A DNA stretch of 64,000 bases, from the NCBI GenBank assembly GCA_964352215.1, contig CAYGRE010000021.1:13103-77102 (forward strand). Reading direction: 5' to 3'. The notes under the pieces are model-generated. The model saw only the letters and a list, made by a program, of their open reading frames with translations. It searched no databases and was not told where the DNA came from. A program made the position numbers and the translations under genes. Below, in pieces: positions 36,940 to 46,488 of the stretch. This stretch comes from CAWUKT01 sp964352215 (GTDB taxonomy: Bacteria > Bacteroidota > Bacteroidia > J057 > JADKCL01). How positions within the stretch are numbered: the first letter of the stretch is position 1; each line of letters begins with the position of its first letter.

Positions 36940-37278
36940 TTACTCCGACCAAACTGCCAATTCATTCCCAGAGGGGTCGGCAAAATGAAACCGCTTTCCG
37001 CCTGGAAAGGAGAAAATATCTTTGGTGATTTTACCCCCGGCTGCGATGATTCGGTTTTTGATGAGGTCGAGGTCCTGGTGGTAGAGAATCACCAAAGCCC
37101 CATTAACGATTTCAGCATCAGTTTTCTCAAATCCTCCCGCAAGGCCGCTTTCCTCAAATGCAACATAGGTGGGGCCATAATCGGTAAATACCCAGTCAAA
37201 TGAGGTGGAATAGAATTCCTTGATCTTTTCAAGGTTGTGCGCCTTGAATTCTACGTAATCGATGTGGTTGTTTTGCAT
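36940..37278 (-). CDS. VOC (glyoxalase/bleomycin-resistance fold) family protein
   Basis: The ATG at 37278 gives 112 residues and begins MQNNHIDYVEFKAHNLEKIKEFYSTSFDW, the usual first module of a VOC protein; an earlier in-frame ATG would only add 13 unrelated residues. The second half, ILYHQDLDLIKNRIIAAGGKITKDIFSFPGGKRFHFADPSGNELAVW, completes the paired beta-alpha-beta-beta-beta fold. H5 and E107-type positions could bind metal. Substrate unknown. It starts 4 bases after the lactonase stop, so both are co-transcribed. Confidence 0.85.
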   Translation of the reverse strand: MQNNHIDYVEFKAHNLEKIKEFYSTSFDWVFTDYGPTYVAFEESGLAGGFEKTDAEIVNGALVILYHQDLDLIKNRIIAAGGKITKDIFSFPGGKRFHFADPSGNELAVWSE

Positions 37279-37282
37279 AATC

Positions 37283-38542
37283 TTAAAACAAGATACAAAC
37301 CGGTGCGGGTACTTCAATCTCGCCTGAATATTTTAAGAGGCCAGTGGAGGGATTGCGCCGGAAGGCGACGATGTTGTCGGTCCCTTGGTTGGCAACGAGT
37401 AAAAATTGACCATCCGGTGACAGGGCAAAATTACGGGGTCCCTCCCCTTGGGTGGATTGACGACCGACCAGGCTCAGGCTTCCGTTTTCGGGATTGACTT
37501 CGAAAATCACAAGGTCGTTGGGGCCCCGGTTGGAAGCGTAGACAAATTTGCCATCGGAAGAGATATGGATGTCCGCGGATTTATTGGTGCCAGTGAATTC
37601 GTAGGGAAGGGTTGAAATGGGGTCGCCCTTAAAGTATACTCCAGTGCTGTTTTGTTGGACCATGACAACGGTGCCGTCAAGTTCATTCAGCACGTAAATC
37701 CATTTTCCATTCGGATGAAATGCCAAGTGACGGGGGCCGGCTCCGGTTTGCATCTTCAAGGTCGGTGGATTGGATGCGATGAGTTTCTGCTGGGTGTTGT
37801 CCAAATGTGAAAACCACAATTCATTTGTTCCCAGGTCTACGGAGATGACTGCGGGACCATAAGAATCAGATTCGGTGGGATCAGATACGGTGGGATCAGA
37901 TACGGTGGAGTCAGATCCTTCAGGATCAGACTGTCCCCTCTCCCCTTCAGCCGGAACAAACCAGGCCGAATGGGCATGGGGTCCCTCCTGCCGATCGGAT
38001 GTTCCTTTGCCTGTATGCTGCTCCACATCCAGCAATTCGCTCAATTCTCCATTTTGATTCAGACCGAGCAGGCCCACATTGCCTCCGGTATAGTTGGCCG
38101 TCAATACATATCCTGATTCGTTTACGCTGACAAAACAAGGATGCGCCCCACCCGAGGATCTTTGGCTGATCAAAGCCAGGCTGTCTCCCCGGACCCTATA
38201 CGATTCCACGGTGCCAGCCCCCTCCTTATTGGTTTCATTCACTGCTACCAGGTACTTGCGATTTGGCCCCCAGGCCAAAAAGGACGGGTTCTCTGCCACC
38301 GCTGCCAAGCCCATCTTTTTCAATGCTCCATACTTGTCCAGGGAGTATTTGTAGATGCCCTCGCTTTCTCCATCGGTATAGGTGCCTACATAGAAAGAAT
38401 AGATACCATCAGTGGTGTCCGCTTCCGAACTTACCACTGCGCTGGTTTCATTGGTTGAAGTCCCGGTCTCCTTCTGACAACCCATTTGAAAACAGCAGGC
38501 CAGGATGAGAAAGGCGGTAAATATGAATCTAGTCGGTTTCAT
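37283..38542 (-). CDS. Lactonase family seven-bladed beta-propeller lipoprotein
   Basis: A 419-residue protein with lipoprotein signal (FLILACCFQMGC). It matches the 6-phosphogluconolactonase/YbhE-type lactonase family: FYVGTYTDGESEGIYKYSLD, NPSFLAWGPNRKYLVAVNE, GGAHPCFVSVNESGYVLTANYTGGNVG, GPHAHSAWFVPA, TGAGPRHLAFHPNGKWIYVLNELDGTV and GEGPRNFALSPDGQFLLVANQGTDNIV. A lipid anchor makes a role in the cytosolic pentose phosphate path unlikely. An acidic Ser-Asp-Pro-Thr insert of about 25 residues in a loop after GPHAH comes from a 15-base repeat. Confidence 0.87.
   Translation of the reverse strand: MKPTRFIFTAFLILACCFQMGCQKETGTSTNETSAVVSSEADTTDGIYSFYVGTYTDGESEGIYKYSLDKYGALKKMGLAAVAENPSFLAWGPNRKYLVAVNETNKEGAGTVESYRVRGDSLALISQRSSGGAHPCFVSVNESGYVLTANYTGGNVGLLGLNQNGELSELLDVEQHTGKGTSDRQEGPHAHSAWFVPAEGERGQSDPEGSDSTVSDPTVSDPTESDSYGPAVISVDLGTNELWFSHLDNTQQKLIASNPPTLKMQTGAGPRHLAFHPNGKWIYVLNELDGTVVMVQQNSTGVYFKGDPISTLPYEFTGTNKSADIHISSDGKFVYASNRGPNDLVIFEVNPENGSLSLVGRQSTQGEGPRNFALSPDGQFLLVANQGTDNIVAFRRNPSTGLLKYSGEIEVPAPVCILF
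37865..37909 (-). repeat. 15-bp coding minisatellite, three units, in the lactonase gene
   Basis: Three adjacent 15-base units (37865-37879, 37880-37894, 37895-37909) differ by one or two bases and encode SDPTV-type pentapeptides on the minus strand. The extra loop is probably variable in length between strains. Confidence 0.85.
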
Positions 38543-38697
38543 TGTTGTTGAACCAGTTTTAATGACTTCTGTAGACGGGCCGAAAGTTTAAGTGTACAAT
38601 TTATATTCTAGTCTTCCCAAAGGTCCTTTGCTATTCCTGTTTATCCAATACCCTCAAGATTTATCCAAGGTATACGAGCCTGAGATTTGAATAATAT

Positions 38698-38705
38698 TAC
38701 CTTTG
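38698..38705 (+). promoter_or_regulatory. Possible Bacteroidota -7 element before the APH-type kinase
   Basis: TACCTTTG fits the Bacteroidota -7 consensus TAnnTTTG, 34 bases before the ATG at 38740. No clear TTTG -33 element is found at the expected distance, so the call is weak. Confidence 0.3.
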
Positions 38706-38739
38706 GAGTATTGCTGGCAAGGGATGCATAAGCACCTAC

Positions 38740-39630
38740 ATGGAAAAAACCATTCAAGAAATATTACAGACAACGCTTGGGGAAGAAGTCCGTTCGGTCC
38801 TTGAAATCAACGGATTGGGTAGTGTAAACCAGGTATTTGAAGCAGTTGGACAACATGGCAGCTATATCATACGTCTCAACGACGAACCACCCAAAGAGCT
38901 TGAATACTTAAAGGAGCAATGGTGCCTGGAAAAAGTAGCCGAATTGGGAATACCCTCACCCAAGGTAATCGGCATGGGTACCCAAAACCACACTCATTAT
39001 ATGATTCTGGAAAAAGTACATGGGATCAATGGGACTTTGTGCAGTCAGGAAGAAAAGGAGAGTATCTGGAGAAGTCTGGGCCGTTATGCAGAAAAATACC
39101 AGCACCTCCAACATATTGCAGTGCCCGAAGTAGAAAAAGCTGAATTTCATGCCAATTGGCAGGCAAGGCTGGCTTACAATCTCAAGGAACTCAATGCACA
39201 GGACAGCTTGCTCAGAAATCAATTCCTCCATCCCGAAGAACATCAGCTAGCCCGAGCAGCGTTGTCAAAAATTGAGAACCGGGAATTTCGGGTTGGCCTG
39301 GTGCATGGTGATCTATGCCCCCGGAATGTGATTTGGAAGGAAGGGACTACCCATCTCCTGGATTGGGGAACGGCCGAAATCAATGTAGTGCCTCACATTG
39401 AGATAGGTCTGGTGCTTGTGTCCAAGGAAGCTTCTCAAGAAGAATATACCTGCTTCCTGGAAGGTTTAGGAGTGTCCTCTTCAGATTTCAAGGCAATGGA
39501 AAAAGACATCCATATCCTAAACCTACTGCATCAACTGGATAAATACCGTTGGGCGGAAGGACAGCCTATGGAGAATCTTGGGGAGTTCGCAAAAAAGGTA
39601 AGGAAAGCCTTGCAGTCTATTGGCCCTTAG
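38740..39630 (+). CDS. Aminoglycoside phosphotransferase (APH)-fold kinase
   Basis: A 296-residue protein kinase-like enzyme. The catalytic loop is H189GDLCPRN and the metal-binding Asp is D208 in LLDWGTAE. An N-terminal Ile-Arg-Leu strand (YIIRLND) carries the likely nucleotide contacts, and MILEKVHGINGT is the hinge. Family members phosphorylate small molecules such as aminoglycosides, choline, homoserine or sugars; nothing marks this one as a resistance enzyme. It stands alone. Confidence 0.85.
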   Translation: MEKTIQEILQTTLGEEVRSVLEINGLGSVNQVFEAVGQHGSYIIRLNDEPPKELEYLKEQWCLEKVAELGIPSPKVIGMGTQNHTHYMILEKVHGINGTLCSQEEKESIWRSLGRYAEKYQHLQHIAVPEVEKAEFHANWQARLAYNLKELNAQDSLLRNQFLHPEEHQLARAALSKIENREFRVGLVHGDLCPRNVIWKEGTTHLLDWGTAEINVVPHIEIGLVLVSKEASQEEYTCFLEGLGVSSSDFKAMEKDIHILNLLHQLDKYRWAEGQPMENLGEFAKKVRKALQSIGP

Positions 39631-39696
39631 TATATTCGTCCCTTGGTCACTTAGTTCCGAGATACTGCCGAAAATCTATCCTCTCACAATACCATT

Positions 39697-39837
39697 ATGA
39701 AAATCATTCTCTCACTTCTGTTCCTCTCTGTTTTTTTCTGAGTGGGATGTCCCAATGGTGCTCAGGATGAGTTTACCGTGGATGACGATCCTGAAGACGC
39801 ACCGAACGAATACTATGATGTAGAGGATGATGACTGA
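39697..39837 (+). pseudogene. Small lipoprotein gene interrupted by an in-frame TGA; paralogue of 50372-50665
   Basis: ATG at 39697 opens 14 codons (MKIILSLLFLSVFF), then TGA at 39739-39741, and the same frame goes on with VGCPNGAQDEFTVDDDPEDAPNEYYDVEDDD to a second TGA at 39835. The intact gene at 50372 reads MKTIFSLLFLSAFLFMGCPNGG and is also acidic at its end. The two also share bases before the ATG (ACAATAC-ATTATGAAAA). The TGA falls where the lipobox residues should be, three codons before the Cys. Most simply a nonsense-mutated, shortened duplicate without the His-rich segment; a sequencing error in the T-run before it cannot be excluded. Confidence 0.7.
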
Positions 39838-39839
39838 AA

Positions 39840-40856
39840 TCAGAAATTCCGACCAGCATCGTCCTTGGCTTTTGATATGGAAGCCTTTAGTTTATTGAAA
39901 TAGGTATTGCGTGCCCGTTCAGAGACCTTGCTGATCAAGCTTGACTTGGCCATTATCGCATGGAGTCTTTCCTCAGTGTATTTGAAAAATTTAGAATCAC
40001 TCGTATAGAGGAAATTTATCACATTGTGCTCAAGGTAAACCATCTTCTCATCTCTGCTGCGGACCAAGGCGGTATTTTGGGAAAAGATGCTATCGTTGTA
40101 GAACAATTCGTAATTCCCGGTTGATCCTTGGGAAGGCGGCTCCTCCCCAAAGGCAAACTTTTGTCCGATTCTCGCCTGGTATTTCAAATGCTCAAGTAAG
40201 TCAAGGAGACGATCGAAAAGCACCAATGCTTCCGTGGGATTTTTAAACCTCCCCTGCTCCAGAAAAGAAGTGATCTGGGTCAGCGTGGAGGAAAAAGAGT
40301 CTTTGTAGATAATCTCTGTGGACTCAATACTGTTATACCCATCCGTGACCTTTCTGACCAATTGCAAATCTGATTCCTTATACCCTTTGTCCCCTTCCAG
40401 GCTAAAAAGAGAATCATCACTCATGGATCTGATTGATTCCCAATAGTACATCTTGAAAGCCAACAATTCCGGTATTTCTATGATATGAAACAGAGGAAGC
40501 TCCATCGTGAAATAAACGATTTCCGATTCTTCTGCCCTCCTGAGCCGGACGAAAAGATCAACCAAATGGGAAAATCCTCCCATAACTTCTGAGGTATCAC
40601 CGTCTCCTATATCATGGTGCAAATTGAAGGTGGTTAGGGGCCGCTGATATTCTATCAGTGAGTCAAGAGAAATATTGAAAGTCTTGCATAAAATAAGGAT
40701 TTCCTTCCACCTGAGGTCAGTTTCTCCATTAATCCTGCGGTAGGCACTGTCACTGGTGATGCTTAATAGCTCCATGATCGCTTTTACCATCTCCGGTTTG
40801 GAATTAAAGCGGGTTTGAATCTGTTCAAAAAACCCCACTTGCGAATCTTCTGTCAT
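39840..40856 (-). CDS. HTH-domain regulator-like protein, unknown function
   Basis: A 338-residue soluble protein. Residues about 20-70 look like a Cro/CI-type helix-turn-helix (MVKAIMELLSITSDSAYRRINGETDLRWKEILILCKTFNISLDSL). The remaining 260 residues are helical, without a named domain. This layout is common for uncharacterised Bacteroidota regulators. It ends three bases from the broken lipoprotein gene and is divergent from the gp19-like gene across 40857-41096, which holds no gene and probably both promoters. Confidence 0.65.
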   Translation of the reverse strand: MTEDSQVGFFEQIQTRFNSKPEMVKAIMELLSITSDSAYRRINGETDLRWKEILILCKTFNISLDSLIEYQRPLTTFNLHHDIGDGDTSEVMGGFSHLVDLFVRLRRAEESEIVYFTMELPLFHIIEIPELLAFKMYYWESIRSMSDDSLFSLEGDKGYKESDLQLVRKVTDGYNSIESTEIIYKDSFSSTLTQITSFLEQGRFKNPTEALVLFDRLLDLLEHLKYQARIGQKFAFGEEPPSQGSTGNYELFYNDSIFSQNTALVRSRDEKMVYLEHNVINFLYTSDSKFFKYTEERLHAIMAKSSLISKVSERARNTYFNKLKASISKAKDDAGRNF

Positions 40857-41096
40857 AATACTTTAATTACTCTTTTATTGCCATTCTCAACTGCAGAGCT
40901 TTCCCCGTGAGCCTAAATATCGGATCAAATCCAGTTGTCTGAGTACTTATCGCGATTCAATCAATAAACTGCTTTCCCATTAACCTTATCGACTTTGAGA
41001 AAACGCAATAAATGCAATTTAACCAAAAAGAGGCTGATTATTTCAAACTCCTCAGAGGGCTTTTATCCATACCTTTCTGATGTCTGAAGCGCTTCT

Positions 41097-41606
41097 ATGA
41101 CTCGTTCAATGATTGTTAAACCAAATCTTTACGCTATGAAAGAGTATGAATCTTCGAGAAAAGAGTATCCTCATCTCACCTGCTATTGGACCATTGACTG
41201 GGACGGCATTCCTTTTTCTGCTTACGAGGTATCGGGTTTGAAAGAAAGGCTTGACTATATCTATTACAGGACCGGCAACCAGGGAGATAGTTATTCCGCT
41301 AAGGCAGTTTCCAATCCTGGAGGAACCAGAATAACCATTAAGTGGGGTATATTTTCCAGTGATTTATATGGTGCCCGGCTTTTCCATAAATGGAGAGATG
41401 AGCGGATTCACGACCCTGATCAGGAAAGCCTGATCAATATCCTGATTATTCATCTTGATGAATATGGAAACGGGATTATGAAATGGAACTGTGTAGGATG
41501 TAAAGCATTGGAGTACATCGGTCCAACCCTTAAAGCGGACGAAAGTGCAATTGCCATGCAAACCCTGGTACTGGAAGCACAGGAAATCCACAGTGAAATA
41601 TTGTAA
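41097..41606 (+). CDS. Phage tail tube (T4 gp19/Afp1-like) family protein, isolated
   Basis: A 169-residue protein from ATG 41097; ATG 41136 (MKEYESSRKEYPHL) is an equally good start and closer to family length. The body follows the tail-tube pattern: CYWTIDWDGIPFSAYEVSGL, an IYYRTGNQ segment, ITIKWGIFSSD, LFHKWRDE, LINILIIHLDEYGNGIMKWNCVGCKALEYIGPTLKADES and a final AIAMQTLVLEAQEI. This order matches gp19-like tubes of contractile phage tails and extracellular injection systems. No sheath, baseplate, spike or AAA+ gene is nearby, so it is an orphan. It sits 92 bases before the giant adhesin gene. Confidence 0.72.
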   Translation: MTRSMIVKPNLYAMKEYESSRKEYPHLTCYWTIDWDGIPFSAYEVSGLKERLDYIYYRTGNQGDSYSAKAVSNPGGTRITIKWGIFSSDLYGARLFHKWRDERIHDPDQESLINILIIHLDEYGNGIMKWNCVGCKALEYIGPTLKADESAIAMQTLVLEAQEIHSEIL

Positions 41607-41698
41607 CCCTTCCTCTGCCGGACGGTGGAATTACTTCCTAATTACCTGGCAAGATACTTAAAGTGAGTACCCTTACAGTTTAAACCAAATCCACAGTT

Positions 41699-44600
41699 AT
41701 GTCACATCAACTTATTTCCGCCATCTGGCGGGCAGGAATATATTTACCCTTATTGATGACGATCATCTGTCCTACAGTTAAGGCCTTTGGGCAAAGTTCT
41801 CCTGTCCCTGAGATCTCCTCCACCCATGACTACCCCCATTTAACCCCCTCCCAAGGATTCTGTATGGGAGAGGAAATTGTTGTCATCGGCAACGATTTAA
41901 TAACGGTAGACCCCTCTGAGGTTCTCGATAGCATTGCCATCTATTTAAGTGGAGGCTATTGCCAGACCCTCCATCAAACTCCACTGGCTTCACCTGCTCA
42001 CTTAATCAGAGTTCAACTCCCTCCCAATAGTGGAGTTGGCAACTTTATTCTGGAAGCAGTGAAAACGACTCACAATAACACAAATACATTTACTTATGTA
42101 TACACTGATACCTTACACATTTGGATCGGGGCAGACTCCGCCTTTATAGATTACGGTCAGGATACTTTTTGCCTTTCCGGTCCAAACCCTGTCCCCTTCT
42201 CCATCAATACCACTGATCCCAACGGTAGGTTTTTCTCAACCTCCTCCCTGATCGTTGACTCCATCTCAGGAGAGATTTTGATGTACAATGGCGCGGTTGG
42301 CACTGGTCAGACTATGGGATACAGAACTACCGACCTGTACTGCCCGGATACTTTTAGGATATCCTTGGATATCCTAAGTCCGGGGTCATCCCATGCTACC
42401 ATCTACAACTCAACCATGGTGACGCTGTGTGGCCAAGACACCATCATAGCTGATACCTCAACCTTGTACCCCAAAGGGGGTAAATTCATCTGTCAAAATC
42501 AAGGTTTGATCATCCTGGATGATTCCAGTGGCATGGTCGATCTTTCCCAGTCAACTCCTGGCCTGTATTCCGTTCGTTATGCACCTGCAGCCTTATGTTT
42601 TGATACAGCCACCATTATGGTCCTGTTGACGACTCCCCCAGTCATTGATTATGGTCTTTCATCGGGAGCAAGAATATGCAGGCTTGCGCCCCCACTTACC
42701 CCGGCATTCCTGGCCGGACCAGGTGGAGGAACCTTCATTGCCAGCCCGGGAGGATTGATGATGGGACAAAACGATGGTAGAATCGAGCCTGGCAGCAGCA
42801 ATCCGGGGTGGTATCAGATCAGCTATATCCTGCCGGGTGTCTGCAGCGATACAGTGGTCGTCCTTGATTCCATTGAGATCAAAGCAATGACAAGTGCCTT
42901 TTTTTCGTTGGGAACGACCTTCGTTTGCTCCTCCGTTGACACTTTGCCTTTTACTTCGGTTCTCAATCCGGGCGGCATAACAACCGTTTACCACGGCAAC
43001 AGTATTCAATTGCAGTATTCCGGAGAATGGGTTCCTATTTCGGCATTACAGCCCGGCCGTACATACGACGTGCAATATATTGCCCCTGCCTCATCAGGGT
43101 GTCCCGATACCATGCACCAAATCGTAACAATTGGTACGAAACAAACTGCGGTTCTTGATTATGGGATCGGCGCATTGGATACTGTTTGCAGTAATTCATC
43201 ACTCCTATCCCCTGTTTTCCTATCCGGACCATCCGGAGGCATCTATACTCCTTTTCCTTCATGGATGGTGATCAATGCCAATGGTATCATTGATCCTGGT
43301 TCAACTCCTTCCGGGACTTATGGTCTGCTATATACCCCTCCCGGTCCCTGTGCCATCACAGATACGGTATTTACAGATGTGACTTTTGAGCAAACTATCG
43401 ATGCGGGGTTTACCTTCCCCACTAACTCAATTTGTGCATTGGACTCCTCTATCACGATCAACCCGGTGATCTCCGGTGGGCATTTAGAAGCACTTGATGG
43501 ATCTGTTTGGATTTCAAATGGCACCTCACCTGATTTCCCGGTTGCTGGGACCTTGTCACCGAACCCTCTTTGCGTGTTCCGGTATTCCACAAGAAACCTC
43601 GGCTTCTGCGGGGATACCAGTACCCAAATCCTAAGCATCACTGCACCTGCCACAGCCACAGTCGAATACGGCATTTCCACAGGAGATACCATTTGCTCCA
43701 ATCAAGGTCCAATTCAAGCCAACTTTATTTCCGGGTTATCAAATGGGGACTTCCGATCCTCGCCTGGGGGGATCTATTTCAGTCAGAACGGAAATATCCA
43801 GACCAACAGTAGTACCTCAGGACAATATGACATCTATTATATTCCTCCCGGCGGTTGCCGGGATACCGTACACATTGTGGACAGTGTTTACTTGTCTCCA
43901 CCTGCTTTCGCTTATTTCACCCTGGACCATTCTTCAATATGCATTTCAGAGGATTCTCTGTTCATGGATTCGGTGACCATTCCGGGTGGGACAGTTCAGG
44001 CATTCCACACGGACACCCTTGTCCATAGCGGAATACCTCCCGCAATCCCTGTATCAGGGACTTTCCAGAGCAATGTAACGTATGATATTGTTTACATCAC
44101 CAGCCACCGGGCCTGTCCCGATACTGCCATTCAACATGTGAGCACTATGGCAGCAGATACTGCCAACCTTACCTATGGGCTTACAAATCCCTATATCGTC
44201 TGTCAAAGAGTGGATAGCCTGGTTCCCTCCATTCAAAATGGCCTCGGTGGAGGGATATTCCAAGCTATTTCCTCATCGGCTGCCAACCTTCACCACAATG
44301 CTACAGGTACCATTTACCCTGCCGCCAGCGATACAGGAACCTTTATCTTCTTGTATATACCCCCCGGGTCTTGCCCTCATACAGACACTATTTTTTCAAA
44401 TCTGGTGATCGCCCCAGTTGACAGTGTAGATTTCGAACTTCAGGATAGCCTGGTATGCTCCTCGGTGGACTCAGTAGAACTGCTGCATCTCACTCCCGCA
44501 AACGGAGATTTGACCGTTTGGAGCGGTACTAGTCCTTTACCAAACATGACCACCATTCCCCTTCCCATTGCAGGACATTTACCTCACGGTGTTTATACGA

Positions 44601-46477
44601 TCCAGTACACCAGTTCCAACCACAATTGTCCTCATTCCAAATCCATAGACCTGAAGGTGGTCCAACAAGAGTTAGCTGAATTCCGGTACGCTGATTCCCT
44701 TTTTTGCATCAACGATAGTCAGGCGTTTCCAGTCAGTCCTTTGACGACACCAGGTGGTACCTTTAGCTCATCTACCGCAAAATTTGATCAGGGGTTCAGC
44801 ACCACTTCACAGACCGGAATTGTCAATATTCCTGCCTCCGGACTGGGCATCCACGAGATTTGGTATTTCACATCCGGAGTTTGCAATGATACCCATGTGG
44901 TAGAGATCAATATCTTTCTTCCCGACTCAGCCGACTTTGACTTCGATGGGCAAAGTCCATACTGTTCTGAAGATAGTATCCTAAAAACAGATTACATCGC
45001 TTCAGCCAATGGCATCTTTCTATGTGGCGATACATTGCTGGAATGGGCCAACTTAGATTCCGGATGGATCGATCTGGTATCAACTCCCGCAGGACAATAT
45101 ACCATCGAGCGGGTTATTGGTGGCTCTTGTGGGGACAGGGTTAGGAAGACAATCAGTATCCAAAAATCGGACAATACTTCGTTTTTTAGCTACCCTGATA
45201 GTGCCTATTGCGGGTCTGATACTACCGGTCAGGCAATTCTCAGCCCTGGTTTCGACCTGAACCGGGTGTTCACAATTACACCAAGTGGCCCGACCATTGA
45301 TCCCTTTACCGGAAACATCGACTTTTCTGATTTTGCTTTTCCGGCCTCAGGAAAACATACCACCACCATTACCTGTGATTTTGCCAATGAATGTGCCGCC
45401 GACCCTGACACAACCATTACCGTTTATATTCCGCCAACATTCAATTTTGGATACCCTGGCGGACCCTATTGTGAAGGACCCGATACTTTGACTCCGAATT
45501 GGAATATCACCGGTATCGATGGATTGTATTCCACCTCTTCCCCGCTCCTGCCCGTAGACACGAACGGGATTGTTTATACCAGTGGTGTTCCTTACGGTGA
45601 TTATATTGTTCGCTTCGAAACTCCGGGCAAATGCCCTGCCAAAGATTCAGCCCGCATCCAGATTCTTCCTTTCCCGGAGGGTATCAACCTGATCGCGACT
45701 CCCGTGGATGGCATTTGCTACGGGGAAACCATGGATTTAGAGTTGCAACAGAATTCGATCGGAGAATCTTGGCTTTCCTATCGGGATACCACCGTCTATG
45801 ATAAGTTTTGGTTTGGAATTGAGGGTCTGCATGACCAAGATACCATTTGGGGGTATTTCAGGAACCAATATGAATGCATTGCAGAGGTATACTTCATTGT
45901 CTCCGTTCATCCGCCGCCAGCTTTGTATGGCATGGAAGGGCAAACTATGGTGATTGGGGAAGAGCTGGTGGAATTGTCCCTGTCCAGCACCCTTGATTCA
46001 ACCCACATTGCCTGGACCAATTCGACCAATGGCTTTCTTCAAGACAGCGGACTTATCCTGGTTCCCTATTCCGGATTGGAAGGGAGCTTGTCCATAGATC
46101 CGGAAAAGGTTCTTTCCTATCAACCCACCCGAATGGAATTGATCCTGCAACCTTTTGTCGGCAAATGCTACGGTAATCCTGATACCCTTAATCTGCTCGT
46201 ACTTCCAGAGCCCGGCCCCATCTTCCTCCCTGAGGTCTTTACCCCCAATGGAGATGGCCTGAACGATACTTGGAATATCTCCTGGGGGCCTGAGATTGAT
46301 CCCTGTGATCATCCGATTGAAGTCTACAACCGACCGGGACGGATGGTTTTTCGCACAGAATGCTTGAACAGTGGCTGGAATGCGGAGGGCCTGTCTGATG
46401 GGGTGTACAAATGGATTATGCGTTCACCGGAAGGCACTTTTCAACGCGCAGGCATGGTCACAATTCGCAGAAAATAA
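41699..46477 (+). CDS. Giant Cys-rich repeat surface protein with gliding-motility (type B T9SS) C-terminal domain
   Basis: A 1592-residue protein. The first 30 residues include a hydrophobic signal (AGIYLPLLMTIICPTVKAFG). The body is a tandem array of roughly 110-180-residue Ig-like units, each with a line such as YGISTGDTICSNQGPIQANFISG, PGGIYFSQNGNIQ, SGQYDIYYIPPGGCRDT and the phrase FxLxxSSICxxxDSL; regularly placed cysteines suggest disulfides. The end, VFTPNGDGLNDTWNISWG through MVTIRRK, is the type B sorting domain, though the usual NRWG is NRPG here. The PorP/SprF gene follows after 11 bases, as in the first pair at 1.5-6.4 kb. Confidence 0.9.
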   Translation: MSHQLISAIWRAGIYLPLLMTIICPTVKAFGQSSPVPEISSTHDYPHLTPSQGFCMGEEIVVIGNDLITVDPSEVLDSIAIYLSGGYCQTLHQTPLASPAHLIRVQLPPNSGVGNFILEAVKTTHNNTNTFTYVYTDTLHIWIGADSAFIDYGQDTFCLSGPNPVPFSINTTDPNGRFFSTSSLIVDSISGEILMYNGAVGTGQTMGYRTTDLYCPDTFRISLDILSPGSSHATIYNSTMVTLCGQDTIIADTSTLYPKGGKFICQNQGLIILDDSSGMVDLSQSTPGLYSVRYAPAALCFDTATIMVLLTTPPVIDYGLSSGARICRLAPPLTPAFLAGPGGGTFIASPGGLMMGQNDGRIEPGSSNPGWYQISYILPGVCSDTVVVLDSIEIKAMTSAFFSLGTTFVCSSVDTLPFTSVLNPGGITTVYHGNSIQLQYSGEWVPISALQPGRTYDVQYIAPASSGCPDTMHQIVTIGTKQTAVLDYGIGALDTVCSNSSLLSPVFLSGPSGGIYTPFPSWMVINANGIIDPGSTPSGTYGLLYTPPGPCAITDTVFTDVTFEQTIDAGFTFPTNSICALDSSITINPVISGGHLEALDGSVWISNGTSPDFPVAGTLSPNPLCVFRYSTRNLGFCGDTSTQILSITAPATATVEYGISTGDTICSNQGPIQANFISGLSNGDFRSSPGGIYFSQNGNIQTNSSTSGQYDIYYIPPGGCRDTVHIVDSVYLSPPAFAYFTLDHSSICISEDSLFMDSVTIPGGTVQAFHTDTLVHSGIPPAIPVSGTFQSNVTYDIVYITSHRACPDTAIQHVSTMAADTANLTYGLTNPYIVCQRVDSLVPSIQNGLGGGIFQAISSSAANLHHNATGTIYPAASDTGTFIFLYIPPGSCPHTDTIFSNLVIAPVDSVDFELQDSLVCSSVDSVELLHLTPANGDLTVWSGTSPLPNMTTIPLPIAGHLPHGVYTIQYTSSNHNCPHSKSIDLKVVQQELAEFRYADSLFCINDSQAFPVSPLTTPGGTFSSSTAKFDQGFSTTSQTGIVNIPASGLGIHEIWYFTSGVCNDTHVVEINIFLPDSADFDFDGQSPYCSEDSILKTDYIASANGIFLCGDTLLEWANLDSGWIDLVSTPAGQYTIERVIGGSCGDRVRKTISIQKSDNTSFFSYPDSAYCGSDTTGQAILSPGFDLNRVFTITPSGPTIDPFTGNIDFSDFAFPASGKHTTTITCDFANECAADPDTTITVYIPPTFNFGYPGGPYCEGPDTLTPNWNITGIDGLYSTSSPLLPVDTNGIVYTSGVPYGDYIVRFETPGKCPAKDSARIQILPFPEGINLIATPVDGICYGETMDLELQQNSIGESWLSYRDTTVYDKFWFGIEGLHDQDTIWGYFRNQYECIAEVYFIVSVHPPPALYGMEGQTMVIGEELVELSLSSTLDSTHIAWTNSTNGFLQDSGLILVPYSGLEGSLSIDPEKVLSYQPTRMELILQPFVGKCYGNPDTLNLLVLPEPGPIFLPEVFTPNGDGLNDTWNISWGPEIDPCDHPIEVYNRPGRMVFRTECLNSGWNAEGLSDGVYKWIMRSPEGTFQRAGMVTIRRK

Positions 46478-46488
46478 TCCGATAAATC

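Noticed and set aside
41097..41606. Prophage remnant
   Set aside because: Only one phage-like gene; neighbours are a regulator and a surface adhesin. Kept as an orphan tail-tube homologue instead.
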